Below are positions 1 to 9,105 of a stretch of DNA of 52,173 bases, piece after piece (position 1 is the stretch's first letter; each line of letters opens with the position of its first letter). Under the pieces are notes generated by a model that did not search any database, was not told where the DNA came from, and saw only the letters and a list, made by a program, of their open reading frames with translations. The stretch is from contig JANQRP010000037.1 of NCBI GenBank assembly GCA_028284495.1, positions 1 through 52,173 on the forward strand, read 5' to 3'. A program made the position numbers and the translations under genes. Source of the stretch: Longimicrobiales bacterium (GTDB taxonomy: Bacteria; Gemmatimonadota; Gemmatimonadetes; Longimicrobiales; Gaopeijiaceae).

Positions 1-26
1 CCGATGCACCCGCACGTTCTCCCGCC

Positions 27-73
27 GACCCGGACGCACGCAAGTGGTCGGCGTCGTTGACCCGGACGCACGC
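27..73. repeat. 15-bp direct repeat upstream of first gene
   Basis: The same 15 bases (beginning GACCCGGACG) occur at 27-41 and 59-73, 32 bp apart, directly upstream of the first coding region at 93. Spacing of about three helical turns could suit paired binding of a regulator, but it could also be chance in GC-rich DNA. No clear promoter elements were recognised. Confidence 0.4.
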
Positions 74-92
74 GTGGGCACACGTTTTCGAC

Positions 93-746
93 ATGCGTAC
101 TCTCCTCGTCTCGACCCTCCTCTGCGTGGCGCCGGCCGCCGTCTCCGGCCAGGCGTGGCCCGAGGGCTGGCAGGTCCGAACCGACCAGGCGAATGCCGAC
201 CCGTCGGCGATCGCCTTCACCGAGATGCCGCCGGGCCACCACGTGACGACGGGGCCCGCGGCGATCTTCTGGCGGCCGGGCGACGAAGCCGGCGGTCGGT
301 ACCGACTCGATCTCGAAGCGCACCTCTTCGACCCGGAGGGGCGCCGCGAGGCCTTCGGGCTCTTCTTCGGCGGGCGCGATCTGGCCGGGGACGCCCAGCG
401 CTACACCTACTTCCTGATCCGCGACGGCGGCGAGTTCCTCGTGAAGGTGCGAGACGGTCGCGAGACCTCGACGCTGGTCGAGTGGACCGCGCATCCGTCG
501 ATCCTCTCCTTCTCCGATCGCGAGGAAGGTGGTGCATCCGTCCTCAACCACCTTGCCGTCGAGGCCGACGACGCCGAGATCCGCTTCTACGTCAACGACG
601 TCGAGGTCACGAGCGTCACGCGGCGACCGGGCACGATGGAGGGAATCGCGGGGCTCCGCGTGAACCACAACCTGAATCTCCACATCTCGCGTCTCTCGGT
701 GTCGCCGCTTCAGACGAATCCGACCGCGGAGCCGGGCGGCGCATGA
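93..746 (+). CDS. Secreted hypothetical protein, concanavalin-like/DUF1080-like fold
   Basis: Predicted 217-residue exported protein. The start at 93 gives an Arg-containing n-region, a hydrophobic core (LLVSTLLCVAPAA) and a signal-peptidase-like VSGQA site; upstream in-frame starts would spoil this. The mature part is rich in beta-strand patterns (FGLFFGGRDL, YTYFLIRDGGEFLVKVR, IRFYVNDVEV, GIAGLRVNHNLNLHIS), resembling the LamG/concanavalin-like sandwich of DUF1080-type proteins. No catalytic residues are evident. The stop overlaps the start of the next gene (ATGA), so the two are probably co-translated. Export is well supported; the fold call is inference from strand pattern. Confidence 0.75.
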   Translation: MRTLLVSTLLCVAPAAVSGQAWPEGWQVRTDQANADPSAIAFTEMPPGHHVTTGPAAIFWRPGDEAGGRYRLDLEAHLFDPEGRREAFGLFFGGRDLAGDAQRYTYFLIRDGGEFLVKVRDGRETSTLVEWTAHPSILSFSDREEGGASVLNHLAVEADDAEIRFYVNDVEVTSVTRRPGTMEGIAGLRVNHNLNLHISRLSVSPLQTNPTAEPGGA

Positions 747-1399
747 CGACCTCGTACTTCACCACCGGCGTGTCGGCGCTCTGCGAGATGTCGACGGCGG
801 ACGCCCAGCGGATCCTGCCGAGTCACCTGCAGCCCATCGAGGTGCGGCCGCAGCGGAGCATCCTGAACGTCAGCGCCTTCCACTTCCGGGACTCACCTGT
901 CGGCGCTCACGCCGAGCTGATCCTGTCGGTGGTGGTGCCGCCGCTCACCGGGAACTGGACGACCTTCCCGAAGGCGGGGTTCTTCCCCTTCCTCTCCGCG
1001 ACGACCTCGGCGGTGTCACGCCGTGATCGCGAGAAACGGCTCCGGATACCGACCTATCCGCACGACATCGACCTCGAGTTCGTGGAATGGTCCGACCGGC
1101 TCACCGTGAAGATCCGGAGCGAGGACCGCCCGGTGGTGGAGGTGACCGTCACGCAGCACGAGTGGTCGTCGAACACGCACCTGCTCCACTCGTTCATGAT
1201 GGACGGCGAGCGGCGCCTGAAGGCGGACGTGCAGATCACCGGACGCTACACCGTGCACGAGCAGGAGCGCGGCCGGATCGCGCTGCACCGGCACCCGATC
1301 ACCAGCGCGCTCACACTCGACGAGGTGTCGCCCTACCCCTTCCGCGAGCACTGGCTCAAGGAAGGCTACGAGGTCTTCCACCCGGCCCAGTCGATCTGA
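743..1399 (+). CDS. Acetoacetate decarboxylase-like family protein
   Basis: 218 residues, starting with the ATG that overlaps the previous stop (ATGA). No signal peptide, so cytoplasmic. The N-terminal pattern (cysteine-containing segment, then ILPSHLQPIEVRPQRSILNVSAFHF, a hydrophobic ELILSVVVPP strand, a KAGFFPFL segment and a late VTVTQHEWSS strand) resembles acetoacetate-decarboxylase-fold proteins, many of which are not true decarboxylases. The conserved catalytic Lys environment could not be confirmed by eye; K at the PKAGFFPF segment is a candidate. The family call is tentative; coding status is firm from length, coupling and amino-acid composition. Confidence 0.6.
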   Translation: MTTSYFTTGVSALCEMSTADAQRILPSHLQPIEVRPQRSILNVSAFHFRDSPVGAHAELILSVVVPPLTGNWTTFPKAGFFPFLSATTSAVSRRDREKRLRIPTYPHDIDLEFVEWSDRLTVKIRSEDRPVVEVTVTQHEWSSNTHLLHSFMMDGERRLKADVQITGRYTVHEQERGRIALHRHPITSALTLDEVSPYPFREHWLKEGYEVFHPAQSI

Positions 1400-1447
1400 T
1401 CCGCGCGGGCATGGCCGCAGCGACCGCCCCGGCGGCAGAGGCGTGAC

Positions 1448-2101
1448 TCAGTCGCCGGCCACGACCACCAGGTCGAACCCGAAGGCCTGATCGCAGATGT
1501 CACCCGCGACGATGAACGCCATGTCGCGGTTCTCCCCCCCGCCCGTATCTTCTCCAAGGACTTGGTAGGCCACACGGCAGTTGAGGACCCCGACCGACGT
1601 CTCGATCTCCACGCGACCGATGAGGAACCCCTCGGCCTCGATTTCGCCGTTCGGGAACTGCTCGAATGTGAAGTCGCTGATCACCCCGGTCGCCGACGGC
1701 GACGTGCGGATCTCCACGGCGCTCTGACCGGTCCCCTCGACGCATGCGTCCCAGGTGCTGCCGAGTTCATAGAGGAGGTCGGCGGTGCCCGCATCGGGAT
1801 CGCCCGACCCGCCGATGAAGGCGGTCGTCGAATACGAGCCGCCACCCGTGCATGCCCCGACGACCGGCGTTCCAGTGCTCACGTCGTTGGGGGCCCGGGG
1901 GAGCTCCAACGCCGCAACCACCGTGTGACGGAACATCGACTCCGCCGCAGCGATCAGCTGACCCTGCGTGAGCTCGAAGATCGGTCCGACGGAGCCACTC
2001 CCGCCGCAGCCCGACACGACGATCGGCAGCACGAGGGCGGCGGCAAAGCCGGCGACCCCGGATCGCGAGCGGGTGCTCGAGGGCGTTGCGCACGGCATCA
2101 T
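1448..2101 (-). CDS. Lipoprotein of unknown function
   Basis: 217-residue predicted lipoprotein. I place the start at the first of two adjacent ATGs (2101), which overlaps the TGA of the upstream rhodanese gene (ATGA). The N-terminus has Arg residues, a hydrophobic stretch (GVAGFAAALVLPIV) and the lipobox VSGC. After it come a Gly/Ser linker and a mature domain with four further cysteines (ACTGGG, DACVEG, LNCRVAY, GDICDQ), suggesting disulphides in an envelope protein. No known family was recognised. Co-transcription with the rhodanese suggests a shared envelope role, which is inference. Confidence 0.7.
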   Translation of the reverse strand: MMPCATPSSTRSRSGVAGFAAALVLPIVVSGCGGSGSVGPIFELTQGQLIAAAESMFRHTVVAALELPRAPNDVSTGTPVVGACTGGGSYSTTAFIGGSGDPDAGTADLLYELGSTWDACVEGTGQSAVEIRTSPSATGVISDFTFEQFPNGEIEAEGFLIGRVEIETSVGVLNCRVAYQVLGEDTGGGENRDMAFIVAGDICDQAFGFDLVVVAGD

Positions 2102-3024
2102 CGGTTCTCTCCGGAGGTGAGCGGGAGTTCGGTACGGCCCCACTCGTTCATGGATCCATCGTAGATCGCCGCGTCGAAGCCGGCGAGCGTCGCTGCGAAC
2201 CACGCAGCGGACGCGCGCTGACCGATATGACAGTAGGTCACGACCCGCGAGCCCTCGGCGGCGCCCGCCTCCGCGAGGAGCTCCCGCAGGCCGTCGAGCG
2301 GAAGCATGCGCCCGTCATCGTCGAGGAGCCGTTCGATGGGAAGGCTGCCGGCCCCGGGAATGTGTCCAGCGCGACCCGGAAACTCCTCCCGCTCGCCCGT
2401 ATACGAGGCGGTGGAGCGGGCGTCGATCACCGACAGCCCATCGGCGCGATACTCCCGGGCGAGCCAGCCGAGGCCGACCACCTGATCGGGGTCGGGCGTC
2501 GTGGCGATCTCGTACACCGTGCCCTCGTAGGGGATGAAGCGGGCTTCCGTGAGTTCCCCACCGGCGGCGACCCACGCCGGCTGTCCGCCGTCGAGGAGAT
2601 AGGTCCGGTCTCCCATCCCGAGCACGGAGAGCGTCCATACCACGCGCGTGGCCTGCGTGAGGCGACGCGGCGAATCGAAGACCACGACGACGTCGTTGTC
2701 GCTCGACACGTGCCGCTCCTCGAGTGCCGTCCGAACGCGGTCGAGGTCGAGCGGTAGGTCCAGCACGATCGATCCCGGCTCGGCGTAGTCGCCCTCCGAC
2801 ACCGCGACGTCCCCGAGCCCGATCCGCTGTGCGCCGGGCACGCGCCCGGCGTCCCACACGTCGTCCCCGCCTACCCAGAGGATCGTCGGAGGCGTGCCGT
2901 CGGAAATCCGCATCAGGAGTTCGTCGGCCTGCATCAGTGAGGGGCCGCTCTGCGCAGCGAGTCCGAGCGGAAGCAGGAGGAGGGGCAGGAGCGCCGTGGG
3001 GGCGAGCTTCTGGGTGGAGCGCAT
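2098..3024 (-). CDS. Exported two-domain rhodanese (thiosulfate/3-mercaptopyruvate sulfurtransferase)
   Basis: 308 residues. The start at 3024 gives a Sec signal (MRSTQKLAPTALLPLLLLPLGLAAQ), so the enzyme is predicted periplasmic. Two rhodanese domains: residues about 30-160 (inactive-looking, with FDSPRR where a catalytic loop would be) and about 180-300. The second holds the CH2A-like GHIPGAGSL and the active loop YCHIGQRA with Cys265, the sulfur-carrying residue (CxxGxR is the thiosulfate-sulfurtransferase type). It would transfer sulfane sulfur from thiosulfate or mercaptopyruvate to an acceptor thiol or cyanide. It is followed by a translationally coupled lipoprotein gene and is divergent from the symporter gene at 3293. 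Confidence 0.9.
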   Translation of the reverse strand: MRSTQKLAPTALLPLLLLPLGLAAQSGPSLMQADELLMRISDGTPPTILWVGGDDVWDAGRVPGAQRIGLGDVAVSEGDYAEPGSIVLDLPLDLDRVRTALEERHVSSDNDVVVVFDSPRRLTQATRVVWTLSVLGMGDRTYLLDGGQPAWVAAGGELTEARFIPYEGTVYEIATTPDPDQVVGLGWLAREYRADGLSVIDARSTASYTGEREEFPGRAGHIPGAGSLPIERLLDDDGRMLPLDGLRELLAEAGAAEGSRVVTYCHIGQRASAAWFAATLAGFDAAIYDGSMNEWGRTELPLTSGENR

Positions 3025-3292
3025 GGATCGGATGCGAGCTGAAGTGGATGAGCCGAACTGGGTGGGACGGGGGACGGGCACTCTGCCGGTGCCCATGCGC
3101 CGCCCGGGATAAGGTACACGAAGCGGCGCGGTCCGGCTCCACCCCGGCCTCGACCCGGGAGGGAGTGGCGTCGGCATGCCGCATCCTCCGGTGCCCGGGC
3201 CACTTGGCGAGCGTCCGGCAGGTCCGGTATCGTACTCCGTCTTTCCGTCCGGCGTCTCGTCCGAACGCACACAGCCGTTGAAGGAGCACCAC

Positions 3293-4591
3293 GTGAAGCT
3301 GCACACGAAGATCGCACTGGGCCTGGTTCTCGGAGCCCTCGTCGGAGGGCTGGGCAACGCCTTCTTCGGGGGTGCTCCCTGGCTGGACTGGGTCTCGACC
3401 AACGTCGCCTACCCGGTCGGGCAGGTGTTCCTGCGGCTGCTGTTCATGACGGTCGTGCCCATCGTCTTCACGAGCATCGCGCTGGGTGTCGCGGGGATCG
3501 GCGACATCGGAACGCTCGGCCGGCTGGGCGGGCGCACGATGATGTTCTTCGCCTTCTCGACGCTCATCGCGGCGACCATCGGGCTCACGCTCGTGAACAC
3601 GGTCCGTCCCGGCGGCGGACTTCCGGAGGAGACCCGCGACGCGCTCATGACGCAGTTCGCCAGCGACGACCTGGTCGTCGGCGGGCCGTCCGACTTCGGC
3701 GTGTCCACCTTCGTCGAGATCGTGCCCCGGAATCCGGTGTTCGCGGCGGCCGACACCGACATGCTCGCGCTCATCTTCTTCTCGCTCATCTTCGGCGTCG
3801 CGCTGATGATGATCCCGAAGGAGAAGGCGCAGCCCGTCCTCGACGTCCTCGACGGGATCGGCGAGGCGATCATCAAGATCATCGACATGGCCATGGCCCT
3901 CGCGCCCTACGGCGTCTTCGGGCTGATCTTCGTCATCACGTCGCAGTTCGGGTGGTCGATCCTGGGACAGCTGTCGATGTACGTGATCGTCGTCCTCCTC
4001 GGGCTGCTGCTCCACGCCGCGTTCGGCGTCTCGGCGCTCGTCCGGATCTTCGGTCGGATGAATCCGGTCCGCTTCTGGAAGTCCATCGAAGCACCGATCA
4101 TCACGGCGTTTTCGACCAGCTCGTCGATGGCGACCCTGCCGACGTCCATCTCCACGGCCGAGAAGGAGCTCGACGTCCAGCCCAAGATCGCCGGGTTCGT
4201 CCTCCCCCTCGGTGCGACGATGAACATGAACGGCACGGCGCTGTTCGAGGGCGTGACCGTGCTCTTCGTGGCGCAGGTGTTCGGCGTCGGGCTGGGGATC
4301 GGCTCGCAGGTGCTCGTGATCGTGCTCGCGGTCGTCACCGCGATTGGCGCGGCGGGCGTCCCCGGTGGATCGCTTCCGCTCATGATGCTCGTCATGGCCA
4401 CGGTGGGCGTCCCGCCCGAGGGCATCGCGATCATCCTCGGTGTGGACCGCATCCTCGACATGGCGCGCACGACGCTGAACGTGTCGGGCGACCTCGCGGC
4501 CTCGGTCTACGTCGATCGGATCGATCGCGAGCTGGAAGGCGCCACAGCGATGACTCCGGGGGTCACCGCCACATCCACGGTGGGAGACTGA
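3293..4591 (+). CDS. Dicarboxylate/amino acid:cation symporter (DAACS family)
   Basis: 432-residue inner-membrane secondary transporter of the GltP/GltT/DctA family, importing glutamate, aspartate or C4-dicarboxylates with Na+ or H+. A GTG start at 3293 is chosen because AAGGAG lies 6 bases upstream and the protein then begins VKLHTKIALGLVLGALVGG, the usual first helix. Family signatures are intact: Ser-rich hairpin AFSTSSSMATLP, the NMNGT motif (N311-T315) in TM7 and DRILDMARTTLNVSGD with N396 and D400 in TM8. It is followed after 2 bp by a metalloprotease lipoprotein, so import of amino acids released by proteolysis is a plausible link. Compare the altered paralogue at 36857-38128. Confidence 0.95.
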   Translation: MKLHTKIALGLVLGALVGGLGNAFFGGAPWLDWVSTNVAYPVGQVFLRLLFMTVVPIVFTSIALGVAGIGDIGTLGRLGGRTMMFFAFSTLIAATIGLTLVNTVRPGGGLPEETRDALMTQFASDDLVVGGPSDFGVSTFVEIVPRNPVFAAADTDMLALIFFSLIFGVALMMIPKEKAQPVLDVLDGIGEAIIKIIDMAMALAPYGVFGLIFVITSQFGWSILGQLSMYVIVVLLGLLLHAAFGVSALVRIFGRMNPVRFWKSIEAPIITAFSTSSSMATLPTSISTAEKELDVQPKIAGFVLPLGATMNMNGTALFEGVTVLFVAQVFGVGLGIGSQVLVIVLAVVTAIGAAGVPGGSLPLMMLVMATVGVPPEGIAIILGVDRILDMARTTLNVSGDLAASVYVDRIDRELEGATAMTPGVTATSTVGD

Positions 4592-4593
4592 CC

Positions 4594-7047
4594 ATGAACA
4601 CCAGAGCGACGAATCGGGGCCGCCGTTCGCGCCTCGTGGCGCTTCTCGCTTCCCTCGCCTTCGTCCCCGGCTGCGCGGCACTCCAGTCGGGCGGTGACGA
4701 AACACCCACCCCCACCGGGGACGGCTCCTGGGCGAGCGCCGTGTCGGGCGCCGAGACGGACGACGGCGTGATCACGGTGCACCGGCGTGGCGACGACATC
4801 CTGTTCGAGGTCCCGCCCGAGCTGCTGGGCCGTGACTTCCTTTGGATCACCCGGCTCGCCGCCGTGCCGCCGGGCTTCCCGGGGTTCACGCCCGCGGGCG
4901 TCTCCGTCGAGGAGCAGGTGATGCGCTTCGAGCAGCGCGACGACCAGTTGCTCCTCCGCGTGATCTCGACGAGCGAGTACGCCGACCCGTCCGAGCCCAT
5001 CTCGCTCTCCGTGGTCGCCAACAACTTCCCGGCGATCGTCGAGGCGTTCGACATCGAGGCGACCGCCCCCGACTCGCTCGGTGGCGGCCTCGTCATCGAC
5101 ATGACGGACTTCCTCTCGGGGGACACGCGCGCCATCAGCGCGCTCTCCGAGGGAAGCCGGTCTCAGTTCGGAGTCCGCGGCCTCGACGCGGACCGGAGCT
5201 TCGTCGAGCGGGTCTCCGCGTATCCGGAGAATGTCGAGGTCCGCCAGACGCAGACGTTCAACGCCGGCGACCCGCCGTCGAACGCGCAGGCCCAGTCGTT
5301 CACCATTCAGGCGAGTCAGTCGATCGTGCTCCTCCCGGAGGAGCCGATGCGTCCCCGCTACGCCGATCCGAGAGTCGGCTACTTCAGCGTGAGCCGGATC
5401 AACTACGGCCTGGACGAGCTCAAGGCGGCCGAGCAGAGGTTCATCCGGCGCTGGCGCCTCGAGCCGAGCGATCCCGCCGCCTACGCGCGCGGCGAACTCG
5501 TCGACCCGGTCGAGCCGATCGTGTACTACATCGATCCGGCCACCCCGCCGAAGTGGCGTCCCTGGGTGATCCAGGGTGTGCTGGACTGGCTCCCGGCCTT
5601 CGAGGCGGCCGGGTTCAGCAACGCGATCCAGGCGCTCGAGCCGCCCTCCCCCGAGGAGGATCCGGAGTGGGACCCCGAGGACGTCCGCTACTCGACCGTC
5701 CGCTGGGCGGCCTCCGAGACGCGGAACGCCCAGGGTCCCAGCACGAGCGACCCCCGGACCGGCGAGATCATCGAGAGCGACATCGTCTGGTACCACAATC
5801 ACATGCGGTCCTACCGGAACCGGCTCATGCTGGAGACGGGCGCCGCCAACCCGCTCGCCCGTACGCTCGACATGCCGGAAGAGCTCATGGGCGAAGCGAT
5901 GCGGCAGGTGATCGCGCACGAGATCGGGCACGCGCTCGGGCTTCCGCACAACATGATCGCCAGCTCGTCGTACCCGACGGAGTCGCTGCGTGACCCGGCC
6001 TTCGCCGCCGCGAACGGCGTCTCGGCCTCGGTGATGGACTACGCCCGACAGAACTACGTCGCGCAGCCCGGAGACGGACTCGCGCCCACGGCGTACATCC
6101 GGCAGCTCGGCGTCTACGACCACTACTCGATCGAGTGGGGCTACCGGGTCTACCCGAACACGACGCCCGAGGAGGAGCGGTTCTATCTCAACGAGATGAT
6201 CAAGAACCACGCCCACGACCGCCGCTTCAAGTTCCTCGGCGGTGGTGACCCGCGGGCCCAGACCGAGGACATGGGCGACGACGCGGTGCTCTCGAGCACC
6301 TACGGCATCCAGAACCTCCAGATCGTCGCCGAGAACCTGGTGAACTGGACGTCCACGGCGGGTAGGGACTACTCCGACCTCGAGGAGCTCTACGGCGAGC
6401 TGCTGGGCCAGTGGAACCGCTACGTGAACCACGTGGTCTCGCTGATCGGGGGGGTGCACATCGACACCAAGACGGCCGACGAGATCGGTGCCGTCTACGA
6501 GGCCGTGCCGCGCGCGCGGCAGGAGGAGGCCCTCGAGTTCCTGCGGACGCAGGTGTTCGTGACGCCGCTGTGGCTCAACAACCCGGAGATCCTCGAGCGG
6601 ATCGGGCCGGTGGGGGCCGCGGGCTCGCTCGCCGGCAGGCAGGGGCGCGTCGTCGCGTCGCTGATGTCGAGCGGCCGTCTGGTCGACATGGCGGAGATCG
6701 AGCTGACGCAGCCCGACAACGCGTGGCCGGTGGCCGAGTACGTGCCGGCCGTCCGGGACGCCGTGTTCGGGGATCTGGGATCGGTCGCGGCGGTGGACGC
6801 CTACCGTCGTGCGCTCCATCGCCAGTGGGTGGCGGTAGCCGGATCGCTGGTGGCGCCGGAGGCCGACGAGACCGCCTTCGACGCGGGAAGCGACGTGGCG
6901 TCGTCCGACGTCCGCGCCCTGGTGCGCGCGGAGCTGGACGAGCTTCGCGACGACGTGGACCGCGCGGCCCGCCGGGTCACGCACCAGCCGACGCGCGTCC
7001 ACTTCGCCGACCTGCTGATCCGCATCGACGCGATCCTCGAGGGCTGA
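4594..7047 (+). CDS. Zinc-dependent metalloprotease lipoprotein (DUF5117/DUF4953 type)
   Basis: 817 residues. The ATG at 4594 lies 2 bp after the symporter stop. N-terminus: Arg-rich, hydrophobic LVALLASLAFV and lipobox PGCA, so a predicted outer-membrane or periplasmic lipoprotein. The N-terminal half has the DUF5117-like domain (DDILFEVPPELLGRDFLWITRL). The peptidase domain carries the extended zinc motif HEIGHALGLPH (H442, E443, H446, H452), a metzincin-like HExxHxxGxxH, followed by the Met-turn-like SVMDYARQNY. This architecture is common in Bacteroidota and Gemmatimonadota. The tail is helical with a C-terminal DELRDDVDRAARR segment. Adjacency to the amino-acid symporter suggests peptide scavenging (inference). 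Confidence 0.93.
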   Translation: MNTRATNRGRRSRLVALLASLAFVPGCAALQSGGDETPTPTGDGSWASAVSGAETDDGVITVHRRGDDILFEVPPELLGRDFLWITRLAAVPPGFPGFTPAGVSVEEQVMRFEQRDDQLLLRVISTSEYADPSEPISLSVVANNFPAIVEAFDIEATAPDSLGGGLVIDMTDFLSGDTRAISALSEGSRSQFGVRGLDADRSFVERVSAYPENVEVRQTQTFNAGDPPSNAQAQSFTIQASQSIVLLPEEPMRPRYADPRVGYFSVSRINYGLDELKAAEQRFIRRWRLEPSDPAAYARGELVDPVEPIVYYIDPATPPKWRPWVIQGVLDWLPAFEAAGFSNAIQALEPPSPEEDPEWDPEDVRYSTVRWAASETRNAQGPSTSDPRTGEIIESDIVWYHNHMRSYRNRLMLETGAANPLARTLDMPEELMGEAMRQVIAHEIGHALGLPHNMIASSSYPTESLRDPAFAAANGVSASVMDYARQNYVAQPGDGLAPTAYIRQLGVYDHYSIEWGYRVYPNTTPEEERFYLNEMIKNHAHDRRFKFLGGGDPRAQTEDMGDDAVLSSTYGIQNLQIVAENLVNWTSTAGRDYSDLEELYGELLGQWNRYVNHVVSLIGGVHIDTKTADEIGAVYEAVPRARQEEALEFLRTQVFVTPLWLNNPEILERIGPVGAAGSLAGRQGRVVASLMSSGRLVDMAEIELTQPDNAWPVAEYVPAVRDAVFGDLGSVAAVDAYRRALHRQWVAVAGSLVAPEADETAFDAGSDVASSDVRALVRAELDELRDDVDRAARRVTHQPTRVHFADLLIRIDAILEG

Positions 7048-7058
7048 GCCCGGGCGAT

Positions 7059-7676
7059 TCAGCTCCGCTGCTGCAGCGCGAACACCGGCACGGACGCCAC
7101 GCTCCCCGCGACCGGGCCGACGAGGTACACCCATTCGTGGCCCGCGAACCCGTGCGCCAGCGCGGTACCCAGACCGACAGCGGGGTTGTAGGCGCCGCCC
7201 GAGATCGCACCCCCCGCGAAGGCCGCCGCCGCGATGGTGAAGCCGATCGCGACGCCGTAGTAGTGATTCCCCTGGACCTCCTCCGGCACGGCGACGTTCA
7301 GGATCACCAGCATGAGCAGGAAGGTGAAGAGGAACTCGACCGCGAGGACGGCGAGCACCGACGCCTCGGGATCGGGCGCGGGCGCGAAGGTCGTGCCCAG
7401 GATCAGGCCCACCGTGAGCGTCGCGAGGGCCGCGCCCGCGAACTGGACCGCGAGGTAGGGAACGAGGTCGTTCGATCTCATGTGGCCCTGCACCCGGAAG
7501 GCGATCGTGACGGCCGGATTGTAGTGCGCGCCCGAGACCGGGCCCCCCATGTACACGAGCACGGTCAGGCCGAGCCCGATGGTCAGCGGCGCGAAGGACG
7601 AAGCGGGAACGACCGCGAGGCCGATGAAGAGCACGAGGAAGTACGTGCCCAGGAACTCGGTGACGTAGCGGGGCAT
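7059..7676 (-). CDS. Aquaporin/MIP-family channel with altered selectivity filter
   Basis: 205-residue, six-helix MIP protein. Start at 7676 (MPRYVTEFLGTYFLVLFIG, the classic E-F-xGT first helix). The first NPA motif is HYNPAVTI (N53-A55), the second AYNPAVGL (N164-A166). In canonical AqpZ/GlpF the second motif is NPAR, whose Arg forms the ar/R constriction; here that position is Val167. Length is slightly short for the family (about 230). It is convergent with the metalloprotease gene (11-bp gap) and divergent from the serine hydrolase. Probably a channel for small neutral solutes; water selectivity cannot be assumed. Confidence 0.9.
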   Translation of the reverse strand: MPRYVTEFLGTYFLVLFIGLAVVPASSFAPLTIGLGLTVLVYMGGPVSGAHYNPAVTIAFRVQGHMRSNDLVPYLAVQFAGAALATLTVGLILGTTFAPAPDPEASVLAVLAVEFLFTFLLMLVILNVAVPEEVQGNHYYGVAIGFTIAAAAFAGGAISGGAYNPAVGLGTALAHGFAGHEWVYLVGPVAGSVASVPVFALQQRS

Positions 7677-7814
7677 CGGGGCGACCTGGGCGGTAGGGGT
7701 GGCGGACGAGGGCCGAAACGTTGAACGATTGTGTCGCCGCGTCGGCGGGGTCGCCACTTCGACGCGCGGCCCGCAGGCGTCCCACACGTCCCTTCCCCGC
7801 ACACCAGCCCCCTC

Positions 7815-9062
7815 ATGCACACACGATCCGCCCGCACTGGTCTGCTCCTGTTCGCCCTCGCCCTGGCGACCTCTGCGGCCCCGGTAGCCGCCCAGTACGC
7901 CCCCGACCGCGACTGGCAGACGCGCACGCCCGAGGAGATGGGCATGGACCCGGAGGCGATCGCGGCGGCCCTCGAGATCGCGCTCGCCAGCGAGACGTCC
8001 GTCCCGAGGGATCAGGAGCTGTCCCAGTCGACCAGCTTCGGGCGCGAGCCGATGGGGTTCGGGATCGGGCCGTTCCGCGTCCGGGGTGGCCCCGCGGGCG
8101 TCATCGTGAAGGACGGCTACATCGTCGCCGAGTGGGGCGACACGCGGCGGGTCGACATGACCCATTCGGTCACGAAGACCTTCCTCTCGACCGCGGTGGG
8201 TATCGCGTGGGCGGACGGTCTCATCCCCGACCTGCATGCGCCGGTCGCCGAGCTGGTCGCGCCGATGGATCTGCCGGAGGGCGACGGCGAGCGAGGTGTC
8301 GATCGGAAGAACTTCGGCGAGTCGGACATGGTCACCCTGTTCGAGTCCGAGCACAATTCGCAGATCACCTGGGACCATCTGCTCCGTCAGTCGTCCGCGT
8401 GGGAGGGGACGCTCTGGGGCAAGCCCGACTGGGTCGACCGTCCCTCCCGCAGCAGCCCGCAGCCCTGGAACGAGGAGCGCGCCGAGCCCGGCACGGCCTA
8501 CGAGTACAACGACACCCGCGTGAACCTGCTGGCCCTGGCGGCGCTGAGCGTGCTGCGCGAGCCGCTTCCCGAGGTGCTGCGCGAGCGGGTCATGGACCCG
8601 ATCGGTGCCTCACGCACGTGGCGCTGGCACGGGTACGACAACTCCTGGATCCCGCTCGATGGCCGCATGGTGCAGTCGGTGAGCGGCGGTGGGCACTGGG
8701 GCGGTGGCATGTTCGTCTCCGCCCGTGATCAGGCCCGCCTGGGCCTGTTCACGCTCCGGAAGGGCGACTGGGGCGGAGAACAGCTCCTCCCCACGGAGTG
8801 GTTCGACATGGCGGCCACACCGGGGACGGCGCAGGGAGCCGGCGGCTACGGATTCATGAACTACTTCCTGAACCTGCCCTCGGCGAACGGCAACAAGCGC
8901 TACCCGGCGGCGTCCGATCAGGCGTACGCCCACCTCGGCAACGGGCCGAACATCGTGTTCGTCGATCCGGCGCACGACCTGGTCGTGGTGTCGCGCTGGA
9001 TCGGCAATGGGCCCTTCAACCGGCTCCTCGACCTCGTGATCGGCTCGATCGAGGAGTACTGA
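7815..9062 (+). CDS. Exported serine hydrolase, beta-lactamase class C-like
   Basis: 415 residues. The start at 7815 gives a Sec signal (RSARTGLLLFALALATSAAPVAAQ) with an AxA site. The beta-lactamase-related fold is shown by the catalytic S118-V-T-K121 motif (MTHSVTKTF), a YxN-type element in AYEYNDTRVN and a Gly-rich third motif GGGHWGGGMF. Members include D-aminopeptidases, esterases and 6-aminohexanoate hydrolases, so the substrate is unknown; resistance to beta-lactams should not be assumed. A strong hairpin lies directly downstream at 9068-9097, separating it from convergent glnN. Confidence 0.9.
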   Translation: MHTRSARTGLLLFALALATSAAPVAAQYAPDRDWQTRTPEEMGMDPEAIAAALEIALASETSVPRDQELSQSTSFGREPMGFGIGPFRVRGGPAGVIVKDGYIVAEWGDTRRVDMTHSVTKTFLSTAVGIAWADGLIPDLHAPVAELVAPMDLPEGDGERGVDRKNFGESDMVTLFESEHNSQITWDHLLRQSSAWEGTLWGKPDWVDRPSRSSPQPWNEERAEPGTAYEYNDTRVNLLALAALSVLREPLPEVLRERVMDPIGASRTWRWHGYDNSWIPLDGRMVQSVSGGGHWGGGMFVSARDQARLGLFTLRKGDWGGEQLLPTEWFDMAATPGTAQGAGGYGFMNYFLNLPSANGNKRYPAASDQAYAHLGNGPNIVFVDPAHDLVVVSRWIGNGPFNRLLDLVIGSIEEY

Positions 9063-9067
9063 CGGAC

Positions 9068-9097
9068 CGGGCCGGGTCGGCGCACCGACCCGGCCCG
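9068..9097. terminator. Bidirectional hairpin between convergent genes
   Basis: A perfect 13-bp stem (9068-9080 with 9085-9097, sequence starting CGGGCCGGGT) encloses a 4-base CGCA loop. It lies 5 bp after the serine hydrolase stop and 8 bp before the end of glnN on the other strand. There is no U-tract on either side, so termination may be structural or Rho-assisted. Palindrome and position are seen; function is inferred. Confidence 0.75.
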
Positions 9098-9105
9098 AAC
9101 ATCCG

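Noticed and set aside
4507..7785. Very long minus-strand open frame across the metalloprotease and aquaporin genes
   Set aside because: Arg/His-rich low-complexity product typical of GC-rich antisense frames; the true aquaporin is in another frame (7059-7676).
7815..9062. Antibiotic-resistance beta-lactamase
   Set aside because: The SxxK fold is shared with many esterases and peptidases; nothing specific to AmpC is seen.
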